IMG/VR virus record: IMGVR_UViG_3300043411_001118
Coordinates: 39,808-103,807 of that record
Length of the DNA: 64,000 bases
Origin: a virus
Direction: 5' to 3' (one strand)
Shown one piece after another: positions 32,712-41,341 of the stretch (the first letter of the stretch is position 1; each line of letters starts with the position of its first letter). Below the pieces are notes generated by a model, which ran no database searches, was not told the origin of the DNA, and was given only the letters and a program-made list of their open reading frames with translations. The translations under genes and the position numbers were made by a program.

Positions 32712-33455
32712 TTATTTCCCAGTTGATCCAAATCCTCCGATTCGGATTGTTTTTACTTTAGGTTCTTTTCTCATAATTCTTGTTGTGCATTGGATATAGG
32801 TATTGATTTCTCCCTGGACGATTCGATCACCATTTTTGATAGTGATTGGAGTCCTGGATAAATTGATGATCGGTGCCATGACTTCATCGACATAATCCTC
32901 ATCGACAACCCCCTCCCCATTCACTAGGGACACACCCTCTTTCAAGGACAATCCAGAACGAGGATGCAACCGAACCATATGCTTCTTTGGGATGTCTAAT
33001 TTGAATCCAAGTGGAACAAGCACCCTCTCATTTGGCTGAACCACAATACCATCAGCTTTTAAAGTGATATCATGAACCTTGTTTAGCGCGTCAAAAAATT
33101 TTACAACCATTCCATTCTCTAGGTTCGCGTAGCAATCGAAACACGCCGATCCAGGAGTCATGTACTCAGGAAGTTTAGCAGTATCCCGCACCAGAAAAAT
33201 TCCAAGGGATGGCGGTTCAACATATGTTGTTGGTTTTTTATTGTTGGTCTTTTTAACTGTCGTTGGTGTGTGGTTTTTTATAACCTCCACGATTTTTTCG
33301 ACTTCACCACAGCCGTTATCTTCTTGTGTATATTCACAAACCAACAACCCAGAAGGAGATTTATCATCCACGGCCTCTGGTAAAATTTCCTGAACATCCT
33401 GATCTGGTTTAATGCTAGTTATTTTATCTGATAAAATTAAAACATCTTCTGTCAT
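32712..33455 (-). CDS. dut: dUTP diphosphatase (dUTPase) with N-terminal extension
   Basis: Motifs: PGSACFDCYA (I), HPRSGLSLKEGV (II), GVVDEDYVDEV (III), NGDRIVQGEI (IV) and RIGGFGSTGK (V, the P-loop-like end). This trimeric enzyme removes dUTP and supplies dUMP. About 85 residues precede motif I, an extension unlike the compact host enzyme. Start ATG 33453-33455 has AAGGAAG 5 bases upstream and overlaps the regA stop (ATGA); an ATG 16 codons earlier lacks a ribosome site. Confidence 0.9.
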   Translation of the reverse strand: MTEDVLILSDKITSIKPDQDVQEILPEAVDDKSPSGLLVCEYTQEDNGCGEVEKIVEVIKNHTPTTVKKTNNKKPTTYVEPPSLGIFLVRDTAKLPEYMTPGSACFDCYANLENGMVVKFFDALNKVHDITLKADGIVVQPNERVLVPLGFKLDIPKKHMVRLHPRSGLSLKEGVSLVNGEGVVDEDYVDEVMAPIINLSRTPITIKNGDRIVQGEINTYIQCTTRIMRKEPKVKTIRIGGFGSTGK

Positions 33456-33856
33456 TTTTCTTCCTTTTTTAAACCAAGCTGATATTTTGGTGAGAGTGTC
33501 CATATATTTTTTTCACCATGAGGAATAACTTTAACCTTTGCATCTGAATTTTCGACTTTGGTTCGATCTATAATTTTGATCCAACCCCATTGCTCCAACA
33601 ACAATGCAATTTTATTTCTACGCGCAACATCCTCTGGAGATAGTGTTGTTTCCTTTCCATCGAGCGCATACAATTCTTTAAAATGAACAATGTAATATTT
33701 TGTTCTTTTATTTTTCGATAATATATGGCAACTCTGAAAGAGTGTCTTTGACTTATGTGAAGGAATTCCCATTCTCGTTAGTGTCTCTCTAACAATATTA
33801 AATGAGTCTTCCTTGACCAATTCTACTTCCAGTAAGGAATCTACAACCTCTGTCAT
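33452..33856 (-). CDS. regA: RegA translational repressor
   Basis: NIVRETLTRMGIPSHKSKTLFQSCHILSK then YYIVHFKELYALDG and LLLEQWGWIKII align along their length with T4 RegA (122 aa). RegA binds the start region of many early phage messages, including its own and the clamp and loader genes, and blocks translation. I prefer the ATG at 33854-33856, one base after the gp62 stop with GAGAT upstream, which gives a T4-like N-terminus; the frame is open 15 codons further to 33901. Gene order 45-44-62-regA is exactly that of T4. Confidence 0.92.
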   Translation of the reverse strand: MTEVVDSLLEVELVKEDSFNIVRETLTRMGIPSHKSKTLFQSCHILSKNKRTKYYIVHFKELYALDGKETTLSPEDVARRNKIALLLEQWGWIKIIDRTKVENSDAKVKVIPHGEKNIWTLSPKYQLGLKKEEK

Positions 33857-33857
33857 T

Positions 33858-34238
33858 TCAATCTCTAATATTATTTTCTTGTCGATATAATAAATATTCA
33901 TCGACCAGTGGTTCTGGAAGAATCTTCAATGCATCATTTAGCTTCTTTGTACTATACCCAAAATATTTTTTCAGTAAAGTATGCCTTTCGTTCTTCTCTA
34001 TTTTCTTAAATTTTAAAAACCTGCGACCCCTACGAATCGAAGACATTAAAAAATCGTGATGCATCTGTTTGCTGATTCCATGCAACAGATTCATTTCATG
34101 AGCGATAATGACCGTATCTATTGAATTTGAGAGCATCCTATTGATGACAAATGGAACATACTCTTTTTTGTTCTCATCTCTGAGTAGTCCTTTTTTGTGG
34201 TTAGTAACGTCATTTAAAAAATCAAACAACTTGGTCAT
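33858..34238 (-). CDS. 62: Clamp-loader small subunit (gp62)
   Basis: 126-aa helical protein beginning MTKLFDFLNDVTNHKK with YVPFVINRMLSNSIDTVI and FLMSSIRRGRRFLKFKK, as in T4 gp62 (187 aa, here shorter). One copy joins four gp44 subunits to load the gp45 clamp. Start overlaps the gp44 stop (ATGA), giving fixed stoichiometry by coupling. Confidence 0.88.
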   Translation of the reverse strand: MTKLFDFLNDVTNHKKGLLRDENKKEYVPFVINRMLSNSIDTVIIAHEMNLLHGISKQMHHDFLMSSIRRGRRFLKFKKIEKNERHTLLKKYFGYSTKKLNDALKILPEPLVDEYLLYRQENNIRD

Positions 34239-35179
34239 TTGAGTAATGCCTTTCCTTTGATCTCAACCAAACAGGCAAGGACATGAATGTACTTGTCTGC
34301 TGCCATGTGGTGATGCATTTGAAATTTACCAAGAATTTTAATCAGTGATTGAAGTGCTAAATCATCTGCCACATATTTTTTTAGTGTCGAATACATCGTG
34401 GAATAAATTGTTTCGGCATCTTCAGTATAATTTCCCAACACCCAATCTTCTAATTCAGTATGGCCCTTACTTTTTACAACCTCGTAGATCTCTTCTTTTT
34501 TCTTAACAACCAAAATTCCTTCATCGATCAATCCATGGGCTTTAGAGTAGACCTCTAAATCCATGATCATCCCGCGCAAATCTGGAAATTTTCTTGCAAC
34601 GAATGCAGCCACAGCCTTTGGTGTGTATGTAATTTTTTCATTATCTAGAATGGCAACAATTCGTTTTAATGATTGTTCCGCAACAACTTGCTTTTCTTGT
34701 TGTGACAAGCCAAATTTTATTTCATGAAATCTAGAGTGTAGAGCATCGATTATTCGTGATGGATGATTCACAGTAAAGATAAATCGAACGTTTTCTGAAT
34801 ATTGTTCACTGAAAGATCTGAGCGCCGGTTGCGTACTAGATTGATTCAAATGATCAGCTTCATCAATCAATACAATTTTTTGGCCTCCGAGCAAACTTTT
34901 TGTTGTTGAAAAATCTTTTATTTTTGTTCGGAATACATCAATTCCTGATTCATCGGAACCATTGATAAAAATATATGTAGCATTTAATTCATTGATTATG
35001 GCTAGTGCCAGTGAAGTTTTTCCGGTTCCGGGACTTCCAGATAAAATCAGATTAGGAATCGATCCGTCTTTTAAAAATGATTTCGCTTCTTTAAGGATTC
35101 TTTCTGGGAGTACACAACCAGAAACTTTAGTGGGTCTGTATTTTTCTACCCACAGATTTTGTATGATATTTTCCATCAT
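34235..35179 (-). CDS. 44: Clamp-loader ATPase (gp44)
   Basis: AAA+ protein: ENIIQNLWVEKYRPTK at the N-terminus, Walker A GSPGTGKTS, Walker B IVLIDEADHL, and the SRC-type HSRFHEIKFG. 314 aa, like T4 gp44 (319). Opens and loads the sliding clamp with gp62. GAGGG precedes the ATG pair; the N-terminus is overlapped by the small gene upstream. Confidence 0.93.
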   Translation of the reverse strand: MMENIIQNLWVEKYRPTKVSGCVLPERILKEAKSFLKDGSIPNLILSGSPGTGKTSLALAIINELNATYIFINGSDESGIDVFRTKIKDFSTTKSLLGGQKIVLIDEADHLNQSSTQPALRSFSEQYSENVRFIFTVNHPSRIIDALHSRFHEIKFGLSQQEKQVVAEQSLKRIVAILDNEKITYTPKAVAAFVARKFPDLRGMIMDLEVYSKAHGLIDEGILVVKKKEEIYEVVKSKGHTELEDWVLGNYTEDAETIYSTMYSTLKKYVADDLALQSLIKILGKFQMHHHMAADKYIHVLACLVEIKGKALLK

Positions 35180-35339
35180 TGACCCTCTTCAAATATTTCT
35201 CTGCAATCTTCTCGCAACGTGCAGCACGAGCCTGTAACCGTCTGCAATTTGCGCCGTGTGCTTGACAAGATTCTTGATGTAGATGAGATGCCAATTGAAT
35301 GAATTTCAATGCTCGAATTTCTATCTGAAGTCGATCCAT
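35127..35339 (-). CDS. Small hypothetical protein overlapping the gp44 start
   Basis: MDRLQIEIRALKFIQLASHL, then Cys/His/Arg-rich CQAHGANCRRLQARAARC and KIAEKYLKRVNDG. It fills the space between gp45 and gp44 and overlaps gp44 by 53 bases. The first 50 residues look like a genuine helical protein; the overlapped tail may be incidental. No ribosome site is evident. Another frame over the same bases (35176-35391) looks less protein-like. Confidence 0.4.
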   Translation of the reverse strand: MDRLQIEIRALKFIQLASHLHQESCQAHGANCRRLQARAARCEKIAEKYLKRVNDGKYHTKSVGRKIQTH

Positions 35340-35347
35340 AGATCGAT

Positions 35348-36028
35348 TTATTTATTTTTCTTTGCATGTGATGGTAGTAAAGTTGATGCAATCCAGTATG
35401 TTACCTTGCATGTTGTGTTTCTAAAAATGATTCGATCATCCAACACCGTTAGCTCATAGTCTCCATCAAGTAAGTCCAAATACTGAATTGAAATGTAAAC
35501 TTGAAACGGCTTGTTTGATTTTACAGAAGTCTTTTTTGTGAATTGATGTTTGTGTGACTCACTTCTTTGATGTATCACCACTTCGACATTATTTTCTTTG
35601 TCTGTTCTGATACAGAGATCATCCAATTTCAAAGACGCAGAAACCTTAGAAATTCTTTTTAGTTCGTCTTTGGTCAGTGTAATTTTTGAAAACGCGCCAT
35701 CCTCTGGAATCTTACCCCGTTTCTTAACAACCCTCAGTGTTATTGGATCTGCCGTTCGATACATTACCTCTTCTTCTAAAGAGGAAATATGAACAAAATC
35801 CTTTTCAATTTTAATTTCTGCATCTTTAATTAATTTTAAAACGCCAAGAAATGATGTAAGATCATACAAATAAAATTCATCATCAAATGCATCTTCGAGT
35901 GTCGCCTCAGCAATTACATGGTGTTCCGGGGAAGCACAAAGAATTGTGTTCCCTTTCGGGATATAGATTTCTTGATTTATGTGAGAAAAATTTTCGAGGA
36001 TGTCAAAGGACGATTCAGAAAGTTTCAT
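35348..36028 (-). CDS. 45: Sliding clamp (gp45)
   Basis: 226 aa, the size of T4 gp45 (228), with KLSESSFDILENFSHINQEIY and the clamp-like alternation of strands and helices to DDRIIFRNTTCKVTYWIAS. Trimeric processivity ring for gp43; also the activator of gp55-dependent late transcription. First gene of the 45-44-62-regA block; a 9-bp hairpin lies 22 bases upstream of the ATG. Confidence 0.93.
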   Translation of the reverse strand: MKLSESSFDILENFSHINQEIYIPKGNTILCASPEHHVIAEATLEDAFDDEFYLYDLTSFLGVLKLIKDAEIKIEKDFVHISSLEEEVMYRTADPITLRVVKKRGKIPEDGAFSKITLTKDELKRISKVSASLKLDDLCIRTDKENNVEVVIHQRSESHKHQFTKKTSVKSNKPFQVYISIQYLDLLDGDYELTVLDDRIIFRNTTCKVTYWIASTLLPSHAKKNK

Positions 36029-36049
36029 GGTTTAATTTTTGAATTAAGT

Positions 36050-36077
36050 GGCTGGAGACCATTATCGATCTCCAGCC
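36050..36077. other. Perfect 9-bp hairpin upstream of the clamp gene
   Basis: GGCTGGAGA (36050-36058) pairs with TCTCCAGCC (36069-36077), loop 10. No T tract on the minus-strand side, so a classical terminator is doubtful; it may be an RNA-processing or stability element in the leader of gp45. Confidence 0.55.
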
Positions 36078-36119
36078 TAGCAGGAACACAGTAGTTTAAC
36101 GGACAAAAAACCAAATCAA

Positions 36120-36359
36120 CTAAGCATTTAGAGAGTAATGATTAACTCGTTCACCTCTTCGCGGCCCAGTCTTGAAAACCTTGGTTGACAGCTTGATCGG
36201 TAGACGCTTAGTTTTGCGTAGTTCAGATACACGAGATGACAGGCTTTGGATGCCATATTTTTCACGAGCCTCTTCGGTCGTTAGAGTCTTGCCCTTTCGT
36301 AGCATAGTCTCGATCAATTCATTTTGCGTTTTAGCGCGTTTTGTAGTGTTAGTAGCCAT
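36120..36359 (-). CDS. Small winged-helix DNA-binding protein
   Basis: 79 aa, very basic: LTTEEAREKYGIQSLSSRVSELR has the shape of a winged helix-turn-helix, with a recognition helix and KLSTKVFKTGPRRGERVNHY as wing. Such proteins are common in large phages and are thought to be regulators. It has a likely promoter 35 bases upstream (36394-36421) and sits before the clamp-loader block, so a control role there is possible. Confidence 0.6.
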   Translation of the reverse strand: MATNTTKRAKTQNELIETMLRKGKTLTTEEAREKYGIQSLSSRVSELRKTKRLPIKLSTKVFKTGPRRGERVNHYSLNA

Positions 36360-36393
36360 TTAAATTCTCCTAAGTTTTAAGAAGTAAAAATTC

Positions 36394-36421
36394 ATTCTAC
36401 ATCAAATCAGAAATCCGTAAA
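36394..36421 (-). promoter_or_regulatory. Candidate sigma70-type promoter before the winged-helix gene
   Basis: TTTACG, 16 bases, TAGAAT on the minus strand, 35 bases before the ATG. Confidence 0.4.
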
Positions 36422-36429
36422 GTGTAAAT

Positions 36430-36594
36430 TTACCATCTTACATTTGGTTTTGGAGCAACGCCAAGAAAAATCAAAATTACAATCAATACAAACGGAATTA
36501 AAATCGGACTAATGACCCAAAACCAACTCCATGCAATGATTCCACCAAGTTTTAGCCCAATAAACAACACAGTTAATGCACCAACAAAGTTCAT
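36430..36594 (-). CDS. 54-aa two-pass membrane protein
   Basis: Reads MNFVGALTVLFIGLKLGG, then IIAWSWFWVISPILIPF and VLIVILIFLGVAPKPNVRW before TAA. AGGAGAA lies 5 bases before the ATG. The pattern (GLKLxGIIAWSW) is that of a tiny phage membrane protein family found in many unrelated phages, often labelled transmembrane Fragile-X-F protein. Function unknown. Confidence 0.72.
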   Translation of the reverse strand: MNFVGALTVLFIGLKLGGIIAWSWFWVISPILIPFVLIVILIFLGVAPKPNVRW

Positions 36595-36611
36595 CCTATT
36601 CTCCTTTAAAG

Positions 36612-38738
36612 TTAATCAAACACCGAAAAATTGCCATCCTTCCTAAATTTTAGAGTCCTTTCAAACCTCTCCGCAATGCTATTTTTATGGGAGATTACCA
36701 CGATATTGCTATCCGTAAAGACCTCCGTATCCAAGAGCTTCAACACGTTCTCTGTTGTCTCGACATCCAAGTACGAGTCGAAGATCTCATCCATAACAAG
36801 TAGGTTTGTGTTAAGAGAATTCTTTAACTTAGCAATCGCCCTCCAAGTGAATAACAATGCCAAATTGATCCGCTGCCTCTCCCCCTCAGAAAAGTTTGCA
36901 TAAGAAAATGTATCCCGCCCCCTCGACAGAATCGACTCTTTAAACTCTTCATCGATAGTGAATGTCACATAGAAATCCATCGAAGTTAGGTACTGGTTGA
37001 TGTAGTGATTGATGATCGGAAGGTACTGTCTCATGATGTTGACTTTCACACCACTATCTTTCAGCATCTCCGCAATGATTTGATAGTTATTTTTATTCTG
37101 GTATTCCTCCGATAAAACCTCTTTACATTTTTCACTTTCTGATTTGAGTCTAGAGATTTCTAGTTCAGTTTCAGTCGTTTTTGGTTTTGGGATTTTTAGT
37201 TTTTGTAAGCTGACATTATGAGTTTCTAACAATCTATCCAATCCAAGGATTTCGGTTTCAGCCCCTTTAATTGACAAGGATGTTTTATTCACCACATCCA
37301 TTGCATCCTGAATTTTTCCATGAACCTCCGCATATGAATCCTTTTGTGAATTCAAAGCAGAAATTTGTTTTTGAATTTCGGCCTTATTAACCTCATATGA
37401 TTTTTCGATTACAACGGCCTTCGATCCTATGTCAGAAATTACAATAGCTGACTCTGCATTTATTTTCTCTAAGGTTTTTGTCAGTGCATCCTTTTCTGCC
37501 TCAGCCAGTTTAAGATGAGATGCAGTTAATTCATCAATTTTACTAGTGGCCGAAGATTTTATGTTTGATATTTCAGAATCAATCTCAGTACATCTCAACT
37601 CAAACTTTGTAATTTCATCGAGTTTAAACTGAGCATCAATTGTTTGTTGACACGATGGGCAAAGATCATTTGCCTTGTAGAACGAGATTTTCTTCTCTAA
37701 CCCAGATTTCTCTGATAGAAGAATCGTTACTTGTCCAGTACACCCACTTTCTAAGGTGAATATTTCCCGATCTGTTGAAGTCTTATGATCTTTAACTCTT
37801 GTAATGGACTCAGAATTGAGTGTTCGAATGGTCTCTTCCATTCCCTTCAGGTGTGTTTGCAATTGAGACTTCAGCCCATTGATTTCACTTTCCTTAGCCG
37901 AACTCAGTTTTCGTTCAGCATCCAAGCAATCATTAATCTTCTGAATGATCTCAGCTTCCCCGACCAACCCCAATTTAATCTCTGCTAGCTTCTCCCTATT
38001 AGCTAAAAGCTGCTGATTCAGTCCCTCCCCATATTTTTGTATAATAACTTTCTCTTCTTGGACAGCCGCAATAGCTAGCTCTAATTTAGTGATTTGAGAT
38101 TGATTATCTTCTTTAAGCGTTTGAAGATGTCGTTCATTCAGGACGATTTTTTCTGTAATGACATTTCCCTCATGAACCTTTTCTAAGATTTTGGCCTCAG
38201 TATTTTTTAATCTTTCCTTTAGGATGATCGTCATGTACGAGAACACCTCGATCCCCAAAAGTTCTTCAATAATTTTTCTACGATCCCCCGCCGGAAGCTG
38301 CATGAACGGAGTAAAATTGGCAGCGCCCAAGAGAACAATCTGAATGAAGGATTTGAAATTGCACTTCAGAATTTGATCTTCTAAGTATGCTTGATAGTCC
38401 AAGGATTTTGCATCCTGGTTCAATAGCTCCCCATCCTTCATAATCTCAAACACATTGGGCTTGATTCCGCGCCGAATCAAATATTCTCTAGTACCAATCG
38501 AGAATTCGATTTCAACTAAACATTCTTTTGAATTAATAGAATTGATGACTTGGTTTTTGTTAACATCTCGAAATGGACGATTGTATAATCCAAACGAAAT
38601 CGCATCGAGTAATGTAGATTTTCCACTACCAGATTCGCCAATTAGGATACTTGTTTTGTGCTTATCCAGGACGATTTCTGTGAAATTATTTCCAGTTGAA
38701 AGGAAATTTTTGTATCTAATCGTTTTGAATTTTATCAT
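36612..38738 (-). CDS. 46: Recombination nuclease ATPase subunit (gp46, SbcC/Rad50-like)
   Basis: N-terminal Walker A GESGSGKST (residues 33-41), long coiled coils on either side of the zinc hook NDLCPSCQQTID (CPSC), and C-terminal signature FSEGERQRINLALL with Walker B LLVMDEIFD and the H-loop VVISHK. 708 aa versus 560 in T4, the excess being in the coiled coil. With gp47 it resects DNA ends to feed UvsX. In T4 genes 47 and 46 are nearly adjacent; here several genes separate them. Confidence 0.93.
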   Translation of the reverse strand: MIKFKTIRYKNFLSTGNNFTEIVLDKHKTSILIGESGSGKSTLLDAISFGLYNRPFRDVNKNQVINSINSKECLVEIEFSIGTREYLIRRGIKPNVFEIMKDGELLNQDAKSLDYQAYLEDQILKCNFKSFIQIVLLGAANFTPFMQLPAGDRRKIIEELLGIEVFSYMTIILKERLKNTEAKILEKVHEGNVITEKIVLNERHLQTLKEDNQSQITKLELAIAAVQEEKVIIQKYGEGLNQQLLANREKLAEIKLGLVGEAEIIQKINDCLDAERKLSSAKESEINGLKSQLQTHLKGMEETIRTLNSESITRVKDHKTSTDREIFTLESGCTGQVTILLSEKSGLEKKISFYKANDLCPSCQQTIDAQFKLDEITKFELRCTEIDSEISNIKSSATSKIDELTASHLKLAEAEKDALTKTLEKINAESAIVISDIGSKAVVIEKSYEVNKAEIQKQISALNSQKDSYAEVHGKIQDAMDVVNKTSLSIKGAETEILGLDRLLETHNVSLQKLKIPKPKTTETELEISRLKSESEKCKEVLSEEYQNKNNYQIIAEMLKDSGVKVNIMRQYLPIINHYINQYLTSMDFYVTFTIDEEFKESILSRGRDTFSYANFSEGERQRINLALLFTWRAIAKLKNSLNTNLLVMDEIFDSYLDVETTENVLKLLDTEVFTDSNIVVISHKNSIAERFERTLKFRKDGNFSVFD

Positions 38739-39291
38739 TTTCTTCCCCGCCGTCTATCACAAAATCTTGTTTATTATCCATGATCATTTTGATTTCGTCA
38801 AAGTGGATAGGCTGTGATTTCACATCGACCCCGACATCATACATTTTTCCATGCGATACACTGAGCCTCCCGTGGCAATGCCCATGAATATGCCAAGCAC
38901 CATAGAACTTTTTATTCCACGACATAATTGGATAGTGACACAAGGCAATGCTCGTTTCTCCAATATTGATATTAGCTATATCTTTCATCCACTGAATCTT
39001 CGATTTCTTAACTGTCTCCGGAAATTTCTTAAGAACAGTTTCTAAAGACCTATCGTGATTTCCTCGAATCAGATATTTGACCCCACGAAGTCTAGACAAA
39101 TATTCCTTGGTTTTATTCGGATTAGCCAAACAGAAGTCTCCAAGAAAATAGACTCGATCATTGTCCTGAATCATAGAATTCCAGTTATCACAAATCCATG
39201 CATCATGTTCTGCTAGTTCGGTATACCCGCGCAATCTGGCAACATACGAATGATGAAGATGTGTATCTCCCCAGAACCAAATGTTACTCAT
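38716..39291 (-). CDS. Calcineurin-like metallophosphoesterase
   Basis: FWGDTHLHH, YFLGDFCLA, IRGNHDRS, LCHYPIMSW and HIHGHCHGR form the full metal set. It belongs to the short bacterial/phage phosphoesterase family (about 190 aa), different from the one at 29388. It overlaps the gp46 start by 23 bases, so both are co-translated. Substrate unknown. Confidence 0.82.
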   Translation of the reverse strand: MSNIWFWGDTHLHHSYVARLRGYTELAEHDAWICDNWNSMIQDNDRVYFLGDFCLANPNKTKEYLSRLRGVKYLIRGNHDRSLETVLKKFPETVKKSKIQWMKDIANINIGETSIALCHYPIMSWNKKFYGAWHIHGHCHGRLSVSHGKMYDVGVDVKSQPIHFDEIKMIMDNKQDFVIDGGEENDKIQND

Positions 39292-39607
39292 TCAACAACG
39301 AAATTATTTTGAATAAAACGGCTTCAGCAACCTCTATACTACCAGTAATGTACATAATTATGTCGCCCCTAGAATAGAGACTACATGAGCCACTATAATA
39401 ATCTGTTACTTTCAAATGCAAAAACACATCATTCTTTCGTAAAAATGCGTTTGTTGTGTAATTGTCGGATTTCAAAATAATATACTCACCAACCCTGGAA
39501 ACTCTATTCAAAGCCTTTTCTATTTGAACTTCTATCGGAATCACAATTTCTGGTTCGTCAACCTCTTCAATTTTCTCGATGACAACTTTTTTCTTAAATG
39601 GCCACAT
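39284..39607 (-). CDS. Hypothetical protein, 107 aa
   Basis: MWPFKKKVVIEKIEEVDEPE suggests a membrane-adjacent or secreted-adjacent basic start, then a beta-rich domain with a Tyr/Ser-rich loop (TDYYSGSCSLYSRGD). No family recognised. Overlaps the phosphoesterase start by 8 bases. Confidence 0.52.
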   Translation of the reverse strand: MWPFKKKVVIEKIEEVDEPEIVIPIEVQIEKALNRVSRVGEYIILKSDNYTTNAFLRKNDVFLHLKVTDYYSGSCSLYSRGDIIMYITGSIEVAEAVLFKIISLLNE

Positions 39608-39609
39608 AA

Positions 39610-39864
39610 CTATCCTATCTTATCTGGTTCTGATTCATCTTCATCGGGATCTCTGCGCCTATCGAAGTAAAAATCGATTGCAGCCAATTTTATTTTGTTA
39701 ATATCTTCCCCCGCCTCAAACATCTCGTAACAACTTTCCACTAAGTCAACGATGTCCCGAAGAGACAACAATTCTGGTTTCGAAACCGGAACCAACGAAT
39801 TTGATTCGATCACAACCGGTTTTGATGGATCTTCGAAATCGACCCAGATCATTCTGCCACTCAT
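39610..39864 (-). CDS. Hypothetical acidic protein, 84 aa
   Basis: MSGRMIWVDFEDPSKPV, then helical DIVDLVESCYEMFEAG and an acidic tail DPDEDESEPDKIG. Ribosome site GGAG 6 bases before the ATG, inside the end of the small membrane gene. No family recognised. Confidence 0.55.
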   Translation of the reverse strand: MSGRMIWVDFEDPSKPVVIESNSLVPVSKPELLSLRDIVDLVESCYEMFEAGEDINKIKLAAIDFYFDRRRDPDEDESEPDKIG

Positions 39865-39865
39865 A

Positions 39866-40018
39866 TCACTCCTTTCTAAAATGTAAAAACAATAAAACCA
39901 CCAAAAATATTATTGGACTCATTGCCAGCGGGAATATCGTCCAAAATAAACTAAAATCGAATACTCCACATAACTGAAGTATCAATAATATCACGGTAGA
40001 TATTAGCAACCAAATCAT
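39866..40018 (-). CDS. 50-aa two-pass membrane protein
   Basis: Reads MIWLLISTVILLILQLCG, then VFDFSLFWTIFPLAMSP and IIFLVVLLFLHFRKE before TGA. The ATG overlaps the ligase TGA (ATGA), and its own end contains the ribosome site of the next gene. Two hydrophobic spans around an aspartate. It shares the style of the peptide at 36430 but little sequence. Confidence 0.68.
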   Translation of the reverse strand: MIWLLISTVILLILQLCGVFDFSLFWTIFPLAMSPIIFLVVLLFLHFRKE

Positions 40019-40899
40019 ATATCAAGAACGCTCCTAAATCCCTTGAACACAGGGAATCTCGGAACATCCTCTTTTTGTCCGAATGGTTGAAATTTATACG
40101 TTAAATGTTGACCCATATATTTGTCTTGGTTTTCCCAAATCTGCTTTCGGTTTTTATCGTCGAACCCAGATCCGACCCCAAACTCCACACCAGTTTTTAT
40201 GTCCCGAACAAGAATCGTCCCTAGTGTACCCGCACCAACCAAGCCTTCTTTTTTAGAAGATCGTTTAGACAAACCTAGTTCACTTGTTACCTTTTCGTTG
40301 GTATTGTGCATCTTTTCTTCATAGCCAATAACAACAGCTTCAGCATCTTCAAACTGTTTAATCTTCAGAAGAATACCCTCGTTTAGTGTTGAACGACCAC
40401 ACTTATACTTCCCCTCTGGATTACGAATCATTACACCCTCATATCCCTTAGTGAGACATTCAGCCTCATATTCGAGTAACTGATCAACAGTACGAATTAT
40501 GACTGGCACCAAGGCAGTAACAATTTGGGATGGATGATCGATTGACCAAACCTTTAGATCTTTTACTCGGTCTACATAAGGACGATTGAGATCCCCAAGA
40601 ACTAAATCAAATGCATGATAATGAAACACTGGCTCTCCATCAAAGGACATAACCTTCGATTGAACAGCATTAAATGGTTCTCCTGGAATCATAATCTCGC
40701 CATCAATACCATCTGGAAGAATTTTTTCGAGCATCGTTCGAATATGTACGTTTGGAATTTCTTTGAATGTTCGAGTCTTAGTCTTTCCTCCCAATTTAAG
40801 GCAACGGATTCCATCCAATTTTGGAGTGGCCAAAACCGGATATTTGACTTGAGTTAAATCTTTAGCAGCAACAGCGAGAAGTGGTCTGGTGATTAACAT
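40015..40899 (-). CDS. ATP-dependent DNA ligase
   Basis: Nucleotidyltransferase motif I TPKLDGIRC with Lys27 as AMP acceptor, TRTFKEIPN (Ia), DGEIMI (III), HAFDLVLGD, EGVMIRNP (IV) and LLKIKQF (V), then an OB domain. 294 aa, a minimal ligase nearer in size to T7 ligase (359) than T4 gp30 (487). Seals Okazaki fragments after RNase H. AAGG precedes the ATG. Confidence 0.9.
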   Translation of the reverse strand: MLITRPLLAVAAKDLTQVKYPVLATPKLDGIRCLKLGGKTKTRTFKEIPNVHIRTMLEKILPDGIDGEIMIPGEPFNAVQSKVMSFDGEPVFHYHAFDLVLGDLNRPYVDRVKDLKVWSIDHPSQIVTALVPVIIRTVDQLLEYEAECLTKGYEGVMIRNPEGKYKCGRSTLNEGILLKIKQFEDAEAVVIGYEEKMHNTNEKVTSELGLSKRSSKKEGLVGAGTLGTILVRDIKTGVEFGVGSGFDDKNRKQIWENQDKYMGQHLTYKFQPFGQKEDVPRFPVFKGFRSVLDI

Positions 40900-41322
40900 T
40901 TATGCAACCTTTTTAAATAGAGTTTTTTCCATCATCTTTACTTCAACAGCATCAATAATTTCGCAGATTTTTGTAAGTTTCTGAAAGCTCAAACTAGAAT
41001 TTAAATATTCAGAAAAATCTTTTCTATCATCAACAAATGCCGTTAATTGATTCCAGGTAATATCAACATGGCTTTGAAAAGTTAGCAACTTATATTGACA
41101 GAAATCATCAAGAAATTTGAATTCGGCTTCTTGAGAAAATATGCCAATGTCCCTGGTAGAAACCACATAAGTTCGATCTTTTATTTCTCGATATAAGTCA
41201 TTTTGTTCAAACCAATAAATAGATATTGGCTTCTTTTTATTATCTAATGCAACCAGTTTTAATAGTGGATATCTTCTCATCTGAGTAAGCGCAAACCAAA
41301 TAAATTCAGACGAATCTTTCAT
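40900..41322 (-). CDS. Hypothetical protein, 140 aa
   Basis: Start at ATG 41320-41322; a TTG two codons earlier is possible. The protein has MRRYPLLKLVALDNKKKPI, a pattern of strands with aromatic residues (SIYWFEQNDLYREI), and a helical end. Ends immediately before the ligase start. No family recognised. Confidence 0.55.
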   Translation of the reverse strand: MKDSSEFIWFALTQMRRYPLLKLVALDNKKKPISIYWFEQNDLYREIKDRTYVVSTRDIGIFSQEAEFKFLDDFCQYKLLTFQSHVDITWNQLTAFVDDRKDFSEYLNSSLSFQKLTKICEIIDAVEVKMMEKTLFKKVA

Positions 41323-41341
41323 AATCAAACCATTGCTAAAA

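Noticed and set aside
35176-35391. Alternative frame MHQLYYHHMQRK between gp45 and gp44
   Set aside because: It overlaps the end of gp45 and another better frame (35127-35339); composition is erratic and no ribosome site is present.
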